Assembly: GCF_038443705.2 (NCBI RefSeq)
Contig: NZ_CP151767.2
Span: forward strand, 2,905,501 to 2,969,500
DNA: 64,000 nucleotides
Origin: Yoonia sp. SS1-5
Lineage (GTDB): Bacteria > Pseudomonadota > Alphaproteobacteria > Rhodobacterales > Rhodobacteraceae
Reading direction: 5' to 3'
Positions 35,794 through 45,605 of the stretch are shown piece by piece (the first letter of the stretch is position 1; every line of letters starts with the position of its first letter). The position numbers and the translations under genes are program-made. Under the pieces are notes generated by a model. It ran no database searches. It was given only the letters and a program-made list of their open reading frames with translations, and was not told where the DNA came from.

Positions 35794-36770
35794 TCCAGTG
35801 TCCAGCCATCATCCGACAGAAACTGCAATAATCCCTCAACACCCATCAGATGGGCGGCACCGACCGCAATGACCACGTCATCATGCTGGTCAACTGCGTC
35901 ACCGATAACCGGCATCCAGTTGCGATTGCGGTCAATCAACAGCGCATTTTCTGTCTGCGTAAACAAGGCGCTCGCCTCATCCGCTGACATGCCGGGGGTC
36001 TGGCTGATGGCCAGACGCGACATTTCCCACAAGGTCGCGATGTCACCGTCAAAGTAACGATCCAGCATGGAAACGAACATCTGTCTTTGCTGCTCTGGCG
36101 CCAGAATATTCACCCGCAACATGTCGATTTGTTCGTCCATCGGGTCCTGCTGGAAAATCTCGAACAAGGTCATGACGGATTCAAGCGATTGCATCGGGAC
36201 GCCAGCCGCAGCGGCATCTTGCATGATCATATGATCCAGGCCGCGATTGCCCTGGGTCAGGTCCTGCATTGCGCAGGGCGGGATCGACAGCATCATCGAC
36301 AAATACCAGGGCTGCATCTTGGACGCCATGAAGCCCGGGATGGATCGGGCGCTGGCTGCGTCTGCAATCGCCTCCCATGTTTCGTCGTCAAGCAGTTCCG
36401 GCAGGGTCGGACCCTCGGTGATGAACAGGATGCCGGGATCGGTTACGATCAGGTTCTGCAACTCGACTTCCTGATCGCTTGTCGCCTCGACCAGCAGCAG
36501 GTCGGTGCCTTGGACACGCGATTTCACCTGATCGCGGATCGCTTCCAGGCGCGGATCATAGATATGCATGGTTCCGATCAGCAGGGCGCGCTTGCCGTCC
36601 TTGGTCGCATCCCAGACAAGGCCTTGCCCGAAAGGCGTTTGCGCCGCCGCCGCATCCAGACTGGCCCGTTCGGCGGCGTCCAACTGGTCAAGATAGCCAT
36701 CACCAACACATTGCGCCGCAGCGGGCAGACCAAACAGGCAAAGGGCAAAACTGGCGGCGCGCAGAAACAT
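35769..36770 (-). CDS. TraB/GumN family protein
   Basis: The product is 333 residues. A signal peptide (AASFALCLFGLPAAAQC) is followed by a TraB/GumN domain: LIGTMHIYDPRLEAI contains the conserved GTxH motif, and AVGAAHLMGVEGLLQFL the second His-containing motif. The fold is related to erythromycin-esterase/Tiki-type metalloproteases. Probably periplasmic; the function in bacteria is unclear. Confidence 0.85.
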   Translation of the reverse strand: MFLRAASFALCLFGLPAAAQCVGDGYLDQLDAAERASLDAAAAQTPFGQGLVWDATKDGKRALLIGTMHIYDPRLEAIRDQVKSRVQGTDLLLVEATSDQEVELQNLIVTDPGILFITEGPTLPELLDDETWEAIADAASARSIPGFMASKMQPWYLSMMLSIPPCAMQDLTQGNRGLDHMIMQDAAAAGVPMQSLESVMTLFEIFQQDPMDEQIDMLRVNILAPEQQRQMFVSMLDRYFDGDIATLWEMSRLAISQTPGMSADEASALFTQTENALLIDRNRNWMPVIGDAVDQHDDVVIAVGAAHLMGVEGLLQFLSDDGWTLDQLPSTSP

Positions 36771-36824
36771 GTGACGATCCTTACATTGTCGTTCTCAACG
36801 TAAGAATGAACGGACCCGGGTCAA

Positions 36825-37130
36825 TCACCCGAGCCCGTTTTGCAGGATCAATTTTTGACCCATCCGGATCAGAAACCGCCCCAGGGCGTCGCGCATGCCG
36901 CGGCGCGGTGGCGGAACAAGCTGCAATTGCGGCCGATCCGGGGTTGTGCCAGAGGGCAGGCCGACCCCATCCGGATCGTCAAAGGGCAGACGCACTGGCG
37001 GCCAGCCCGTTCTGACCGGGCTTAGCCGCAACACTTGCGGCAGCGACCTGCGCCGGGCCGGGCGCGTGTCGCCAAGGTGGTCAATGTCAGGGCTGATCTT
37101 GTGATCAACATGATAAAATGGGGGATGCAT
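36825..37130 (-). CDS. Small hypothetical protein
   Basis: The product is 101 residues, rich in Pro and Arg, ending GRFLIRMGQKLILQNGLG. It has no signal peptide or motif I can name. The C-terminal helix with alternating hydrophobic residues looks like a real, conserved tail of a small Rhodobacteraceae protein, but the ribosome binding site is weak. A real gene is likely, not certain. Confidence 0.5.
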   Translation of the reverse strand: MHPPFYHVDHKISPDIDHLGDTRPARRRSLPQVLRLSPVRTGWPPVRLPFDDPDGVGLPSGTTPDRPQLQLVPPPRRGMRDALGRFLIRMGQKLILQNGLG

Positions 37131-37385
37131 GGGAGTATCCGATCAAACGAGGTCTTTTTAGGAGGGAACAATCGCGCATCTTGGGTCGCGATCATGCTGC
37201 AGCGCCGTGGGTCAATGCCACGCGAGGGTGAAATCCTTTCTGATCATTGCAGTCTCCTATGATTCGTTTTCGAATGGCTGTGGGATAACCCAAGGTCAGC
37301 TTCTGGACCAAATGGTTTTTCAGTGAACTTGAAAAAAGGCGGATCAGCTGTGTGTCGGGCAGGGCACGCGCCCTGAAACGCAGGC
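37131..37385. other. Intergenic stretch
   Basis: No supported gene of normal size. A minus-strand ATG near 37243 has a strong AGGAGA site but only about ten codons before a stop; this could be a leader peptide or chance. Confidence 0.35.
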
Positions 37386-37541
37386 TTAGTGAGAAACAGT
37401 GACCAGGGGGCTTTGGGCCGGTCCGGGCTGTCCGGGCATGACACCAGTGGCCTGAGTGCTGATCAAAGCACCAAAAAGGGTCAGCGCAGCACCAGCGATA
37501 ATCACTGTCGCTTCTGGTCCAAGGATACTCATAATGCGCAT
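37386..37541 (-). CDS. Possible small membrane protein, 51 residues
   Basis: The reading frame starts MRIMSILGPEATVIIAGAAL, contains one membrane helix (TVIIAGAALTLFGALIS) and a Pro-rich tail ending VTVSH. GGGTGG lies just upstream of the ATG at 37541; a second ATG is at 37532. It was found by reading the strand directly; its size makes it easy to miss. No family is recognised. Confidence 0.45.
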   Translation of the reverse strand: MRIMSILGPEATVIIAGAALTLFGALISTQATGVMPGQPGPAQSPLVTVSH

Positions 37542-37626
37542 TCTGCCACCCAAATGTTATGCCACGCCGACAATAGCATGCACGAGATGTTCATGAATGT
37601 GCGATAACGCACTTGTGGTTAACAAT

Positions 37627-38307
37627 TTATGAAAAACCGTCAGAAAGCCCTTCCGGGTCGCAAATTTCTATCCTTTGCCGCGATGGTTTGATCGCGCCGC
37701 GCTTGGCCAGCTTGCTGATGGAACGGCTGACCATTTCACGGTTGGCGCCAATGGTACCCGCGATTTCGGCATGGGTTGGCGCATTTTCGATGACCCCGCC
37801 CCGGTTCAGCTTGCCATGTTCGGCCGCCAATCGGATCAGGTAGGTCGCCACACGCTGTTCGACGGACATAGTGGTCATTTCCATGCTGCGTTCCGTCAGG
37901 GTCCGGATCCGCGCGACAAGCTGGTTCACGATGCGCTGTCTGATCAGCGGGACGTCATTGAACAATTGCAAAAAGCACTGCCGGTTCATCGTCAGAACCC
38001 GTGCATCTGTTTTTGCAAAAACAGCCAGCGATCTTGGGATGCCGTCAAGTGCGGCCAGTTCGCCGAAAAACGCGCCTTCGGGAAAACGCGAGAACACGAT
38101 TTCCTTGCCTTCCGCTGTCCAGAACACGGCAAGGATCGCGCCACTTAGCAGAAAATAGAGATCATACGAGGCGTCTTGCTGGTCAAACACCGTTTGCCAT
38201 GGCGTCAGCTTGTGTTCGCTGACCGACAATGTGATGCCGTCCAGATCCGCCTCTCTCACCCCGTCAAAAAGAGGCAGGTTGTAGGATAAGAGCTTTTCCG
38301 GCGTCAT
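37627..38307 (-). CDS. Crp/Fnr-family transcriptional regulator
   Basis: The product is 226 residues. The N-terminal cyclic-nucleotide-binding beta-roll (LSGAILAVFWTAEGKEIVFSRFPEGAFFGELAALDG) has the GELA motif that contacts the phosphate in cAMP-binding members. The C-terminal winged HTH contains AEIAGTIGANREMVSRSISKL. There are no FNR-type iron-sulfur cysteines. Its start overlaps the end of the upstream nucleotide cyclase gene by four bases (ATGA-type), so the two are translated together. That makes a cyclic nucleotide the likely ligand (inference). Confidence 0.88.
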   Translation of the reverse strand: MTPEKLLSYNLPLFDGVREADLDGITLSVSEHKLTPWQTVFDQQDASYDLYFLLSGAILAVFWTAEGKEIVFSRFPEGAFFGELAALDGIPRSLAVFAKTDARVLTMNRQCFLQLFNDVPLIRQRIVNQLVARIRTLTERSMEMTTMSVEQRVATYLIRLAAEHGKLNRGGVIENAPTHAEIAGTIGANREMVSRSISKLAKRGAIKPSRQRIEICDPEGLSDGFS

Positions 38308-41300
38308 GCCGCATCCAGGATGGCTTGGGCTTGCGCAAGTTCCGGGGGTGGTGCCTGTTTGGGCAGCGCGTCACAGATGTCACGCAAGGTGGCGGTGTTA
38401 TCAACGCCAAGCGCGTGCTGATCCAGCAGCGCCCGCAGGCTCCATAGCAGGGCGCCCTGTTTCTTGGCCACGTCAATTGCCCGGGCGACATAGATGTTTG
38501 CATCATCAAAACGGCGGGACATCTGGCAGACCTTTGCGTGCAGGCGCAGCACTTCGGGGAACCAGCAATGCAGCCCCGATGCCTCGCACTCGCGCACAGC
38601 GCGATAGGAGCTTTGGTAGGCCTCTTCAAACCGGTCGTGGCGGGCCAGGGCGACAGCATAATGCGCCCGGAAATACGGAAGCCCTACCAACGCGCCAACG
38701 GCCTCATGCGTCTTGATGACGGTGTCGAACCCGGCAAGACCTTCGTCGGTCTCGCTTTGCGCCGGATCCATCACATTCAGCCAGGCAGCGCCGGTGATCT
38801 GCCAAAAGGCTGCCGTTTGGCTGTGGGCGGTTGCAATACCTTCCTTGACGCGGGCAATCGCCCTGTCAGTCTGGCCAGCGTAATAGAGCGGGACGGCACC
38901 CCATATCTTTGCATAAGGCTCCATCACCGGGATGTTCAGCTTGACCTGATGTTCATCCGTCTCGGCGCTAAGCGGGTCAACAAGATGCGTATCGCCCACG
39001 ATGGCCCGGCCTACGGGTTCGAACATTTGCGCGGCGGCAAAAATATCCACGCCGTAATTGGTAATCATCGCCCCGTGTTTGGTGATATCATAGACCTCGC
39101 GCAGGGCCGCAAAATCCTTGAACTGTTGTTGAAAGTTCCCGCTGTAGAAGTTCAGCGCGACCTGAACATTGTAGGACCCAATGCGGATTTCGCTGTCTTC
39201 GTCGGCGTCAGGTACATTTGCCAGCGTGTCCAGAAACATGTTGCCGAACCGGACCGCGCCCGCCCGATCGCCAGATAGAATAGCATGGCTGAAACTGCCA
39301 TAGAACGCTGGGCAGTTGGCGGCGGAATACTTGGCCTTGGTGGTTGCCAGCCGCTCCACTTCCTCAAAGGCCTGTTTGGCCGGATCGGCCGTAAAGCCCA
39401 TGGTTTGTACATGAATTGATCCAAGTGCGGTATGACAGGCGATTTCCAAATCCGTCATATCGACATCATCAGGCGCTTCTTCGCAAAGCGAGAGTGCCGC
39501 AAGCACATGGGCCTCGGCATCATCAAACGCGCCCTGGAACAAGGCCCACTGGCTGACCGCAAGATAGTTCTGAACCGCCGGGACATGCTGTTGGGCGAGG
39601 CTGAGGTGATCGGCAAGAATTGTTGGATTGCGGTGGACCGCATCAGCACGATGTTCCTGCAAATAGGATGCAATGTCGCTGTGATAGGCGATCCGGGTGC
39701 GCCGCAGCAGGCCCTGATAGGCAGCCTGATGCAGCAAGGCATGCGAAAATGTCCAGGTGTCGGTGCTTTCCTGATCCAGAACGCCGCGCGCGCAGGCTTT
39801 GTCCAGATGCGGGATCAATGGTTCATGCTCGGACGCGATGGCGCGCAGTGTCGGCAGGTCAAAGTTCCGGCCGATTACGGCCCCACATTGCAGCACTTGC
39901 TTGGATGGCCCGGTGGCGTCAATTTGCGCGGCCAGCAAATCCATCAGCGAGCCGGGGATCGCACCATCCTCGCCCTCCTCGGTCAGGCTGCGCTGAAACA
40001 GCTGGGACAGGAAAAGCGGAACACCCGCCGCCTTTTCGATCAGGGCCGCCTGTTTGTCTTCGGCAACGGCGCCGTTTGACAGGGCCGCAAGCATGCTGCG
40101 GGCATCGGCATCGTCCATCTTGTCCAGCGGGATCATGTCGATGGGCAGCCCCTCGAGATATTTGCTGATCTTGGTATCCTCGCGGCTGGTCATCAGGATC
40201 TGATGCACAGCCGGATCGGCGCTGTTCAAAATTGCCACCAGAACGCCAAAGCTGGCATTGTCGAGCCAGTGAAGGTCTTCAACAATCAGCAGGCCCTTGG
40301 GATGCGCAATCTGTATTGCCTGCCAAAAGCTGTTTTCGATTAGCGCCTTGACGGCAACATTCGACTTTTCCGCCAGCAGACGTTGCCCATCGGGCAGGCC
40401 CAGTGACAGTGCCAGCGCGCGCTGGGTATCAAGATCAAGGGTCGGGAATTTTTTCTTGATATCGTCAAAGCTTGGCAGCCCACCGCCCATCCGGGCAATG
40501 AGCCAATCGTTGAACGGCTGATAACTGGCACGCGTGTGAACACCGTCTGCCGCGATGGTCGTGACGGCGTCGGCACCTGCAGCGACCTTTTGGGTCAGGG
40601 CGGTTTTGCCCATGCCCGCCTGCCCGATAATCAGGCTGGGCCGGTTATTTGCCGCGATGCGATCCAGTTCCGCACGCCGCCCCACAAAGAAGGAAGAGGC
40701 CTCGGCCTCTTGCGCCACGGCAGAGGTGTGGCTGGGTTGATAGAGGGTCTGGGCCTCGGCAAAGCCTTTGAGCTGCTGATCAGGGACTGCCTTGATCGCA
40801 AGGCCGCCGCGTAGCAGCAGCTTGGTGCTTTCGGCGATCATGACCGTGCCGGGCGTCGCCCGTTCCTGAATGCGCTGGGCCAATGTGGTCACCATGCCGG
40901 TGGCGCGGGGCAGGCTGCCGCCGCGATTGGCGCGCACGGCCACTTCGCCCGTGGCGACGCCCGCGCGCAATTGCACGCTGATCTTGCCCTGATAGCCGGT
41001 GTTGATTTCGGTCACCGCCTTGATTGCGGCATTCACCGCCTTGGGCGCGGTCAATTCGTCAGCTTGCGAAAGCCCGAACAGGGCCACGACCCCGTCACCA
41101 AGATATTCGGTCACCTCGCCGTCATGGGCTTCGACGATCTGGCGGGATTGCTCGTAATAGTCTTCAAGCCAGACTTCGAGGTCTTCGGCGTCGGCGGTGC
41201 TGGCGATGTCGCTAAAGCCAACCACGTCGATGAAAACAGCCGTGATCTGCTTTCGTTCGCCCCTGCCGTGTACGGCAGGGGATACCTCTGGCACCGTCAT
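38304..41300 (-). CDS. Class III nucleotide cyclase with AAA ATPase and TPR region
   Basis: The product is 998 residues. Residues about 15-190 form a class III cyclase domain: FIDVVGFSDIAS and YLGDGVVALFG hold the two metal Asp residues. The transition-state Asn of the usual VNLAARL motif is replaced by Thr (VTTLAQRIQ), so activity needs testing. Then comes an AAA-type ATPase (Walker A LIIGQAGMGKTALTQKV, Walker B LLIVEDLHWLDNAS) and a long helical TPR-like C-terminal half. This architecture is the MalT/LuxR-STAND type with a cyclase head. It is coupled to the Crp gene and preceded by a flavoprotein gene 27 bases upstream. Confidence 0.85.
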   Translation of the reverse strand: MTVPEVSPAVHGRGERKQITAVFIDVVGFSDIASTADAEDLEVWLEDYYEQSRQIVEAHDGEVTEYLGDGVVALFGLSQADELTAPKAVNAAIKAVTEINTGYQGKISVQLRAGVATGEVAVRANRGGSLPRATGMVTTLAQRIQERATPGTVMIAESTKLLLRGGLAIKAVPDQQLKGFAEAQTLYQPSHTSAVAQEAEASSFFVGRRAELDRIAANNRPSLIIGQAGMGKTALTQKVAAGADAVTTIAADGVHTRASYQPFNDWLIARMGGGLPSFDDIKKKFPTLDLDTQRALALSLGLPDGQRLLAEKSNVAVKALIENSFWQAIQIAHPKGLLIVEDLHWLDNASFGVLVAILNSADPAVHQILMTSREDTKISKYLEGLPIDMIPLDKMDDADARSMLAALSNGAVAEDKQAALIEKAAGVPLFLSQLFQRSLTEEGEDGAIPGSLMDLLAAQIDATGPSKQVLQCGAVIGRNFDLPTLRAIASEHEPLIPHLDKACARGVLDQESTDTWTFSHALLHQAAYQGLLRRTRIAYHSDIASYLQEHRADAVHRNPTILADHLSLAQQHVPAVQNYLAVSQWALFQGAFDDAEAHVLAALSLCEEAPDDVDMTDLEIACHTALGSIHVQTMGFTADPAKQAFEEVERLATTKAKYSAANCPAFYGSFSHAILSGDRAGAVRFGNMFLDTLANVPDADEDSEIRIGSYNVQVALNFYSGNFQQQFKDFAALREVYDITKHGAMITNYGVDIFAAAQMFEPVGRAIVGDTHLVDPLSAETDEHQVKLNIPVMEPYAKIWGAVPLYYAGQTDRAIARVKEGIATAHSQTAAFWQITGAAWLNVMDPAQSETDEGLAGFDTVIKTHEAVGALVGLPYFRAHYAVALARHDRFEEAYQSSYRAVRECEASGLHCWFPEVLRLHAKVCQMSRRFDDANIYVARAIDVAKKQGALLWSLRALLDQHALGVDNTATLRDICDALPKQAPPPELAQAQAILDAA

Positions 41301-41327
41301 TGCGCTCTCCCTATTCGCAGGGACGCA

Positions 41328-44291
41328 TTATAGGCGTGTTTTCTCCGCTTCCAAGCGCGCAATGCGCCCGCTGTCAAATGGATTGGACAATGTCCAGCTG
41401 CTCCAGATCCGAAACGCGCCGGGCAACGCCAGATTTTTCGACGCTTGCGGGTTTTCCAGTTTCAGCGGCTGCGCGATTATTTTGCCGGCGGGCAGGTTGG
41501 CCAGCCCGGCATCGTGCACGTCAATTTCCGCATGAATGCCCGCGCCGTAGGCGGCACCTAACCCGAAGTCCAGGTTGGAATATTGCCATTTTCCAAGCTT
41601 GTTCTTTGTGACAACCACCTGATCGGCCAATCTGTGGACCGCACCGAAAGTCTCGTAATCGGTCAGCGGTCTGGCAAAGTCGCGCTGGGCGTATTGACCC
41701 GACCAGACAGGGGTGCCGTCACTATTGGCGACCCTGTAGCGGTCATTGGCCATGCTTAATTTGCCGAGACGCTTGTTGTAGCCATAAAACCACACTCCGG
41801 CCAATTGCGGCATGCGACTGTTCAGATAGAGGTTCGGCAAATAGGCAAATGCGCCTTCCTGCCCTTCTACCTGCACATAGTTTATGGCGATGATCGCCTC
41901 ATAGTAGTCTTTGAAACCCATCAATTGCGGCAGGATGCTGGGGCGGACCCCCATTTGCTGATTGGCCAGAATGGACACGGGATGTGTCCCGGCGGGCGTG
42001 ATCGTTTGCGGGTGCAATGTCATGCCGGCGGGCAGGCATTTTTCCAGTTCCTTGCTATCAACAGCATGAAAACTGAAGAACCCGTCGAGCTTTCCAACGC
42101 CAAAGAACGGGGTCAGCGGCCAATCGGCACTCTGCGCGTACGGACTGGCGAGCTTGGCGCGATCAGACGGTCCGGCATCGGGGGCAATGTCGCCTTCGCC
42201 CACAATCTCGATATCAGCGCCGGTCAGCGCGCGCGCTGCCCCCAACCCCGAGATTGTCGCCGCCTCAACACAGCCTGCGTTGATGCCGCAGCGGGTCCAG
42301 TCGCCAGCCAGAAACAGGTTCTGAAAACCGGCGCCGTCTGGCGGCAGCCGGTATTGTACGCTGCCGGGCACTGAAAGCACATAGCGTTCAGAGCCGTAGA
42401 AGTTCTGCCGGAAATACTGATATGCGAACTTTTCGTGGTCGCTGTTAGTACCTTGCGCATGCAGCAGGGACATGTCGAACTTGCCGTCTTTCACAGCATC
42501 CGGCCACATCTGCACCAGCCAGTTGTCGGCCCAGTCCTTGACCAGATCGGGAAACGGCGCCTTGTCGATACCGGCGTCATGCGCCGGGCTGCAGAAATAA
42601 GCGATAGAGGTCGGACCGGGGGTGTCCCAATCCTCGCGCCCGATCAGGTCGGTCATGTCGGCCCAAGTGTCCAGCGGCTCTTCAAAGCTGGTGATCACGG
42701 TGCGCAAGTCGTCGGGGATTTCACCGACATTGTGTTTGGCAACCAGATCATTCCAGCCCATTTCCTTGGCAGTGCGGTCCATCCAGAACTGCGCCGCATG
42801 GGTGGCCACGGTTGGCACCTTTTCCATCATCATGCGCCAGCGGTCGCTTGCGTCGATCAATTCCTGCGCCATGTAGGGAAGCGAGCCAAGCGAGGCACCA
42901 AGGATCACCTCGTCATAATCTTCGCCGCGTCTTAGCGTATAGGCACGGCCCTTGGGGGCCTCCTTTTCGCATTCAAAATCGACACCTTCATGGGCCAACC
43001 GCTCACCGTCTTTCAACTGCTCCCAGATCGGCTCGGACGGCCAGCACGGCAGATCCTTGACCGGGACCAGCGGATCATATTCGCCTTCAAGCACCTCGGC
43101 CTGTTCGACCATGTCGATGCGGTCAATGTAGGTTTTGGTCTCGTCCAGCCCCAAATGGGTGGCCGCGTTGAAGTATTTGAATTTCACGCCGCGGTGTTTC
43201 AGGATCTGGTAATAGGGGCCGAAAATCGTATCGCCCATACCAGCCATCATCTTGAAAAACAGCGACCCCTTGTAGGTGAACGCAAGGCGCAACAGCCCGC
43301 GAATGGCTGTGCCGGCGCCAACGCTGCGATGATCGGTGACACCTGCCGGATAGCCGAACACATAGTCATAACAACCGCGAAACACGGCGGAATAGACGGC
43401 CTCTTTCGACGCCCCATAATCCAGCAGCCACTGGCTGATTTCAGCGTCGTCAATCGCGTCAAAACCATGTCGGAAAACGCCGTTGTCGATTGTGCCGCGG
43501 AAGAACGCCAGTGACAGGCTGACCAGGTAATGCAGTCTGCGACTTTCGTCTGATTTGAGATCTGATTTCTGGACATTCTCGTCGAACCAGATTTGCGTAT
43601 GTCTGGCCATGTCGCCCAAGGTCATCAGTTGCGAATGGGTGTGATCAAACGCGTTTTGGGGCAGTTTGGCGGCATAATCGCGCATATGGTGGACGGGCGA
43701 GCGTTTCTTGATCGGCAGGCCCAGTGATTTGAAAGGAACATGAAAGCGCGGGGGCAGGGCGTGATCTGCCGTCAGATCAACCTCGTCCAGCATGTTATCC
43801 AGCAGCGACGCGATGAATTTCAGAACTTCCTGAAAATAGGCGTAAGGTGTCGGCAATACACCGCCCGATCCGGGCTTGTCATCATTGCCAAAGAATTCGA
43901 TGCGCCAAGGATGCAGCTCTTTTTTGCCGTCGGTTTCAATTTCTTCGGCCAGCAGAAAACTGTTAAGGCCGGTAAAGGCTTTTTCCAGCGTGCCAAGCGG
44001 CGCATCCGGGCTGCGCAGCCCGGTGACGTTCAACTGTTCATAGCAATCCCGCATCAGGCGGAAGCCGTTTTCGTAGAACCCGGCCCAGATATGCAATCCG
44101 TGTTCCTCGATCCGGCCGCCTTTCTTCATATTGCGCCCGCTGGCGCCTTTGCCGCCCAGACGCCATCCCAGCTGGTAGAGGGTGATGTCGTATTCATCCT
44201 GCCAATTGGGCTGCATGGTGATGGCATAGGTCGCAGTAATCGCGCCAACGCCCCCGCCGATAACGGCGATTCTCTTCTTTTTCACAGACAT
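41328..44291 (-). CDS. FAD-dependent amine-oxidase-like protein with ADC-like C-terminus
   Basis: The product is 987 residues. The N-terminus RIAVIGGGVGAITATYAITM is a dinucleotide-binding motif; YQLGWRLGGKGASGRNM and GLHIWAGFYENGFRLMRDCYEQ match phytoene-desaturase/squalene-oxidase-type flavoproteins. NLFLAGDWTRCGINAGCVEAATISGLGAARAL is the C-terminal FAD motif, near residue 660. Then about 250 residues resemble acetoacetate decarboxylase (GVWFYGYNKRLGKLSM with a candidate Schiff-base Lys). A two-domain oxidoreductase/decarboxylase is unusual. Substrate and product are unknown. Confidence 0.75.
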   Translation of the reverse strand: MSVKKKRIAVIGGGVGAITATYAITMQPNWQDEYDITLYQLGWRLGGKGASGRNMKKGGRIEEHGLHIWAGFYENGFRLMRDCYEQLNVTGLRSPDAPLGTLEKAFTGLNSFLLAEEIETDGKKELHPWRIEFFGNDDKPGSGGVLPTPYAYFQEVLKFIASLLDNMLDEVDLTADHALPPRFHVPFKSLGLPIKKRSPVHHMRDYAAKLPQNAFDHTHSQLMTLGDMARHTQIWFDENVQKSDLKSDESRRLHYLVSLSLAFFRGTIDNGVFRHGFDAIDDAEISQWLLDYGASKEAVYSAVFRGCYDYVFGYPAGVTDHRSVGAGTAIRGLLRLAFTYKGSLFFKMMAGMGDTIFGPYYQILKHRGVKFKYFNAATHLGLDETKTYIDRIDMVEQAEVLEGEYDPLVPVKDLPCWPSEPIWEQLKDGERLAHEGVDFECEKEAPKGRAYTLRRGEDYDEVILGASLGSLPYMAQELIDASDRWRMMMEKVPTVATHAAQFWMDRTAKEMGWNDLVAKHNVGEIPDDLRTVITSFEEPLDTWADMTDLIGREDWDTPGPTSIAYFCSPAHDAGIDKAPFPDLVKDWADNWLVQMWPDAVKDGKFDMSLLHAQGTNSDHEKFAYQYFRQNFYGSERYVLSVPGSVQYRLPPDGAGFQNLFLAGDWTRCGINAGCVEAATISGLGAARALTGADIEIVGEGDIAPDAGPSDRAKLASPYAQSADWPLTPFFGVGKLDGFFSFHAVDSKELEKCLPAGMTLHPQTITPAGTHPVSILANQQMGVRPSILPQLMGFKDYYEAIIAINYVQVEGQEGAFAYLPNLYLNSRMPQLAGVWFYGYNKRLGKLSMANDRYRVANSDGTPVWSGQYAQRDFARPLTDYETFGAVHRLADQVVVTKNKLGKWQYSNLDFGLGAAYGAGIHAEIDVHDAGLANLPAGKIIAQPLKLENPQASKNLALPGAFRIWSSWTLSNPFDSGRIARLEAEKTRL

Positions 44292-44461
44292 GCTTTTTCA
44301 CTCCCCAAAGCTGGTCTTGTTTTTTGCCCCTACCACATGCCGCAGGGTCAACCATTCGTTGTGGCTTGCCAAGTGTTTCGCCTCGCACATGGCCCTACGT
44401 GCGGATGTCTGCGACTTTGGCGCAACGCGGCGGATGTACCGGACGCGCGCGAAAGGTGCTG

Positions 44462-45442
44462 TCAGTCGATATGCGCGTGCCATGGGGCGGCGACGCTGAC
44501 CGTCAGATCGGGTGCTGCGCCCTGACGTGCGCGCAGCCCGATATAGCCGTGATGGGTTTGGCCTGCGGGTGCCGGGGGGTTGTTTTCGATCAATGCCGCA
44601 TAGCCAGACAGGCGCCGCCCGCCGCATGATTGGATCCGTGCCGCAATCGCAGCATCTGATTGGAACAGGGTTGCCGCACGCAACCAGATTGTCAGCGCAG
44701 GTGGTTGGCGGCCATCCGCGTCCAATTCATAGCTGAAATAGAAGTTATCAACCGGAAGACGCGGGGTGGGCGTGATATCAACCAGACCATCAATCGCATA
44801 AGACAGGACATCCGGTGAAACCTGTGCTGGTTCGGCGAGAATTGGCAAGATCGCCCGGGATGTCGCGACGGCGGCGCAGTAGATGGTCGAGTTGCCGGTC
44901 GCTCCGTCAAACCCGATCATTGTTGGCCGCGCCGCCCCATCCAACTGGTCAAGCAGGCCCTGCAGGACGTCTGTTCCGATTAGCGGGGCCAGATCGGTTG
45001 CACCCGCAGGAAGCTCGGCCAGTAGCGAAGTGCTTGTGCCTGCCGCCTTTTCGTGGCGTAGGCCCAGCCATGCCCCAAATCGAAGCGGCTCGCCCCCTTG
45101 CGCGGAACTGATCACCTCGCGCAGCGCATCAGATGGCAACACGCTGCCAAATTGGCGCATGAACCGGCAAACCTGATCGACGCGTGTAGTCTTGCATGTT
45201 GCGGGATCATCAACCTCTGTTGCCAGGGCAAGGCTATCAGTTGCGGTGGAAAAGACCATCTGCACGGGCGCGCCTGTTGATCCCAGTTCGCTGGGTCCCC
45301 ACGCAGCCCAGCCGCCGGGCTGCATCACGCCAATATCATGCAATGCGCGTTCCAGGACTTCGCCCGAGGCACCTTGGCGGCGCAGATACCAGCACCAATC
45401 AAGATCACTACGGGCAGGTATAGCTGGGTCTAGGCGGAACAT
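44462..45442 (-). CDS. Unrecognised 326-residue protein
   Basis: The product has no signal peptide or membrane segment. The N-terminus is DLDWCWYLRRQGASGEVLERALHDIG; the centre has WLGLRHEKAAG and the C-terminal half has NFYFSYELDADGRQPPALTIWLRAA and HHGYIGLRARQGAAPDLTVSVAAPWHAHID. The alternation suggests beta/alpha repeats such as those of prenyltransferase-like barrels, but I cannot prove this. It lies 170 bases upstream of the flavoprotein gene on the same strand. Confidence 0.6.
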   Translation of the reverse strand: MFRLDPAIPARSDLDWCWYLRRQGASGEVLERALHDIGVMQPGGWAAWGPSELGSTGAPVQMVFSTATDSLALATEVDDPATCKTTRVDQVCRFMRQFGSVLPSDALREVISSAQGGEPLRFGAWLGLRHEKAAGTSTSLLAELPAGATDLAPLIGTDVLQGLLDQLDGAARPTMIGFDGATGNSTIYCAAVATSRAILPILAEPAQVSPDVLSYAIDGLVDITPTPRLPVDNFYFSYELDADGRQPPALTIWLRAATLFQSDAAIAARIQSCGGRRLSGYAALIENNPPAPAGQTHHGYIGLRARQGAAPDLTVSVAAPWHAHID

Positions 45443-45545
45443 GCGTTTTGCTTTCTTTCTCTGCCAAAACCTTTTTGGGGCGTGTTAGGCCCCTGCCCAT
45501 GTTCAGGTTGGCACATTGTTTTCGACGCATAGCCACGCCGCTTTG

Positions 45546-45579
45546 TAAAAAATGGCGCGTCGGTGACAGCGACGCGCCG
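45546..45579 (-). terminator. Rho-independent terminator of the tail-collar gene
   Basis: On the minus strand the perfect 9-bp stem GGCGCGTCG / CGACGCGCC with a seven-base loop is followed by a run of T. It separates the tail-collar gene from the genes downstream. Confidence 0.85.
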
Positions 45580-45605
45580 GTACTTGTTACCCTTCCTATG
45601 CAAAG

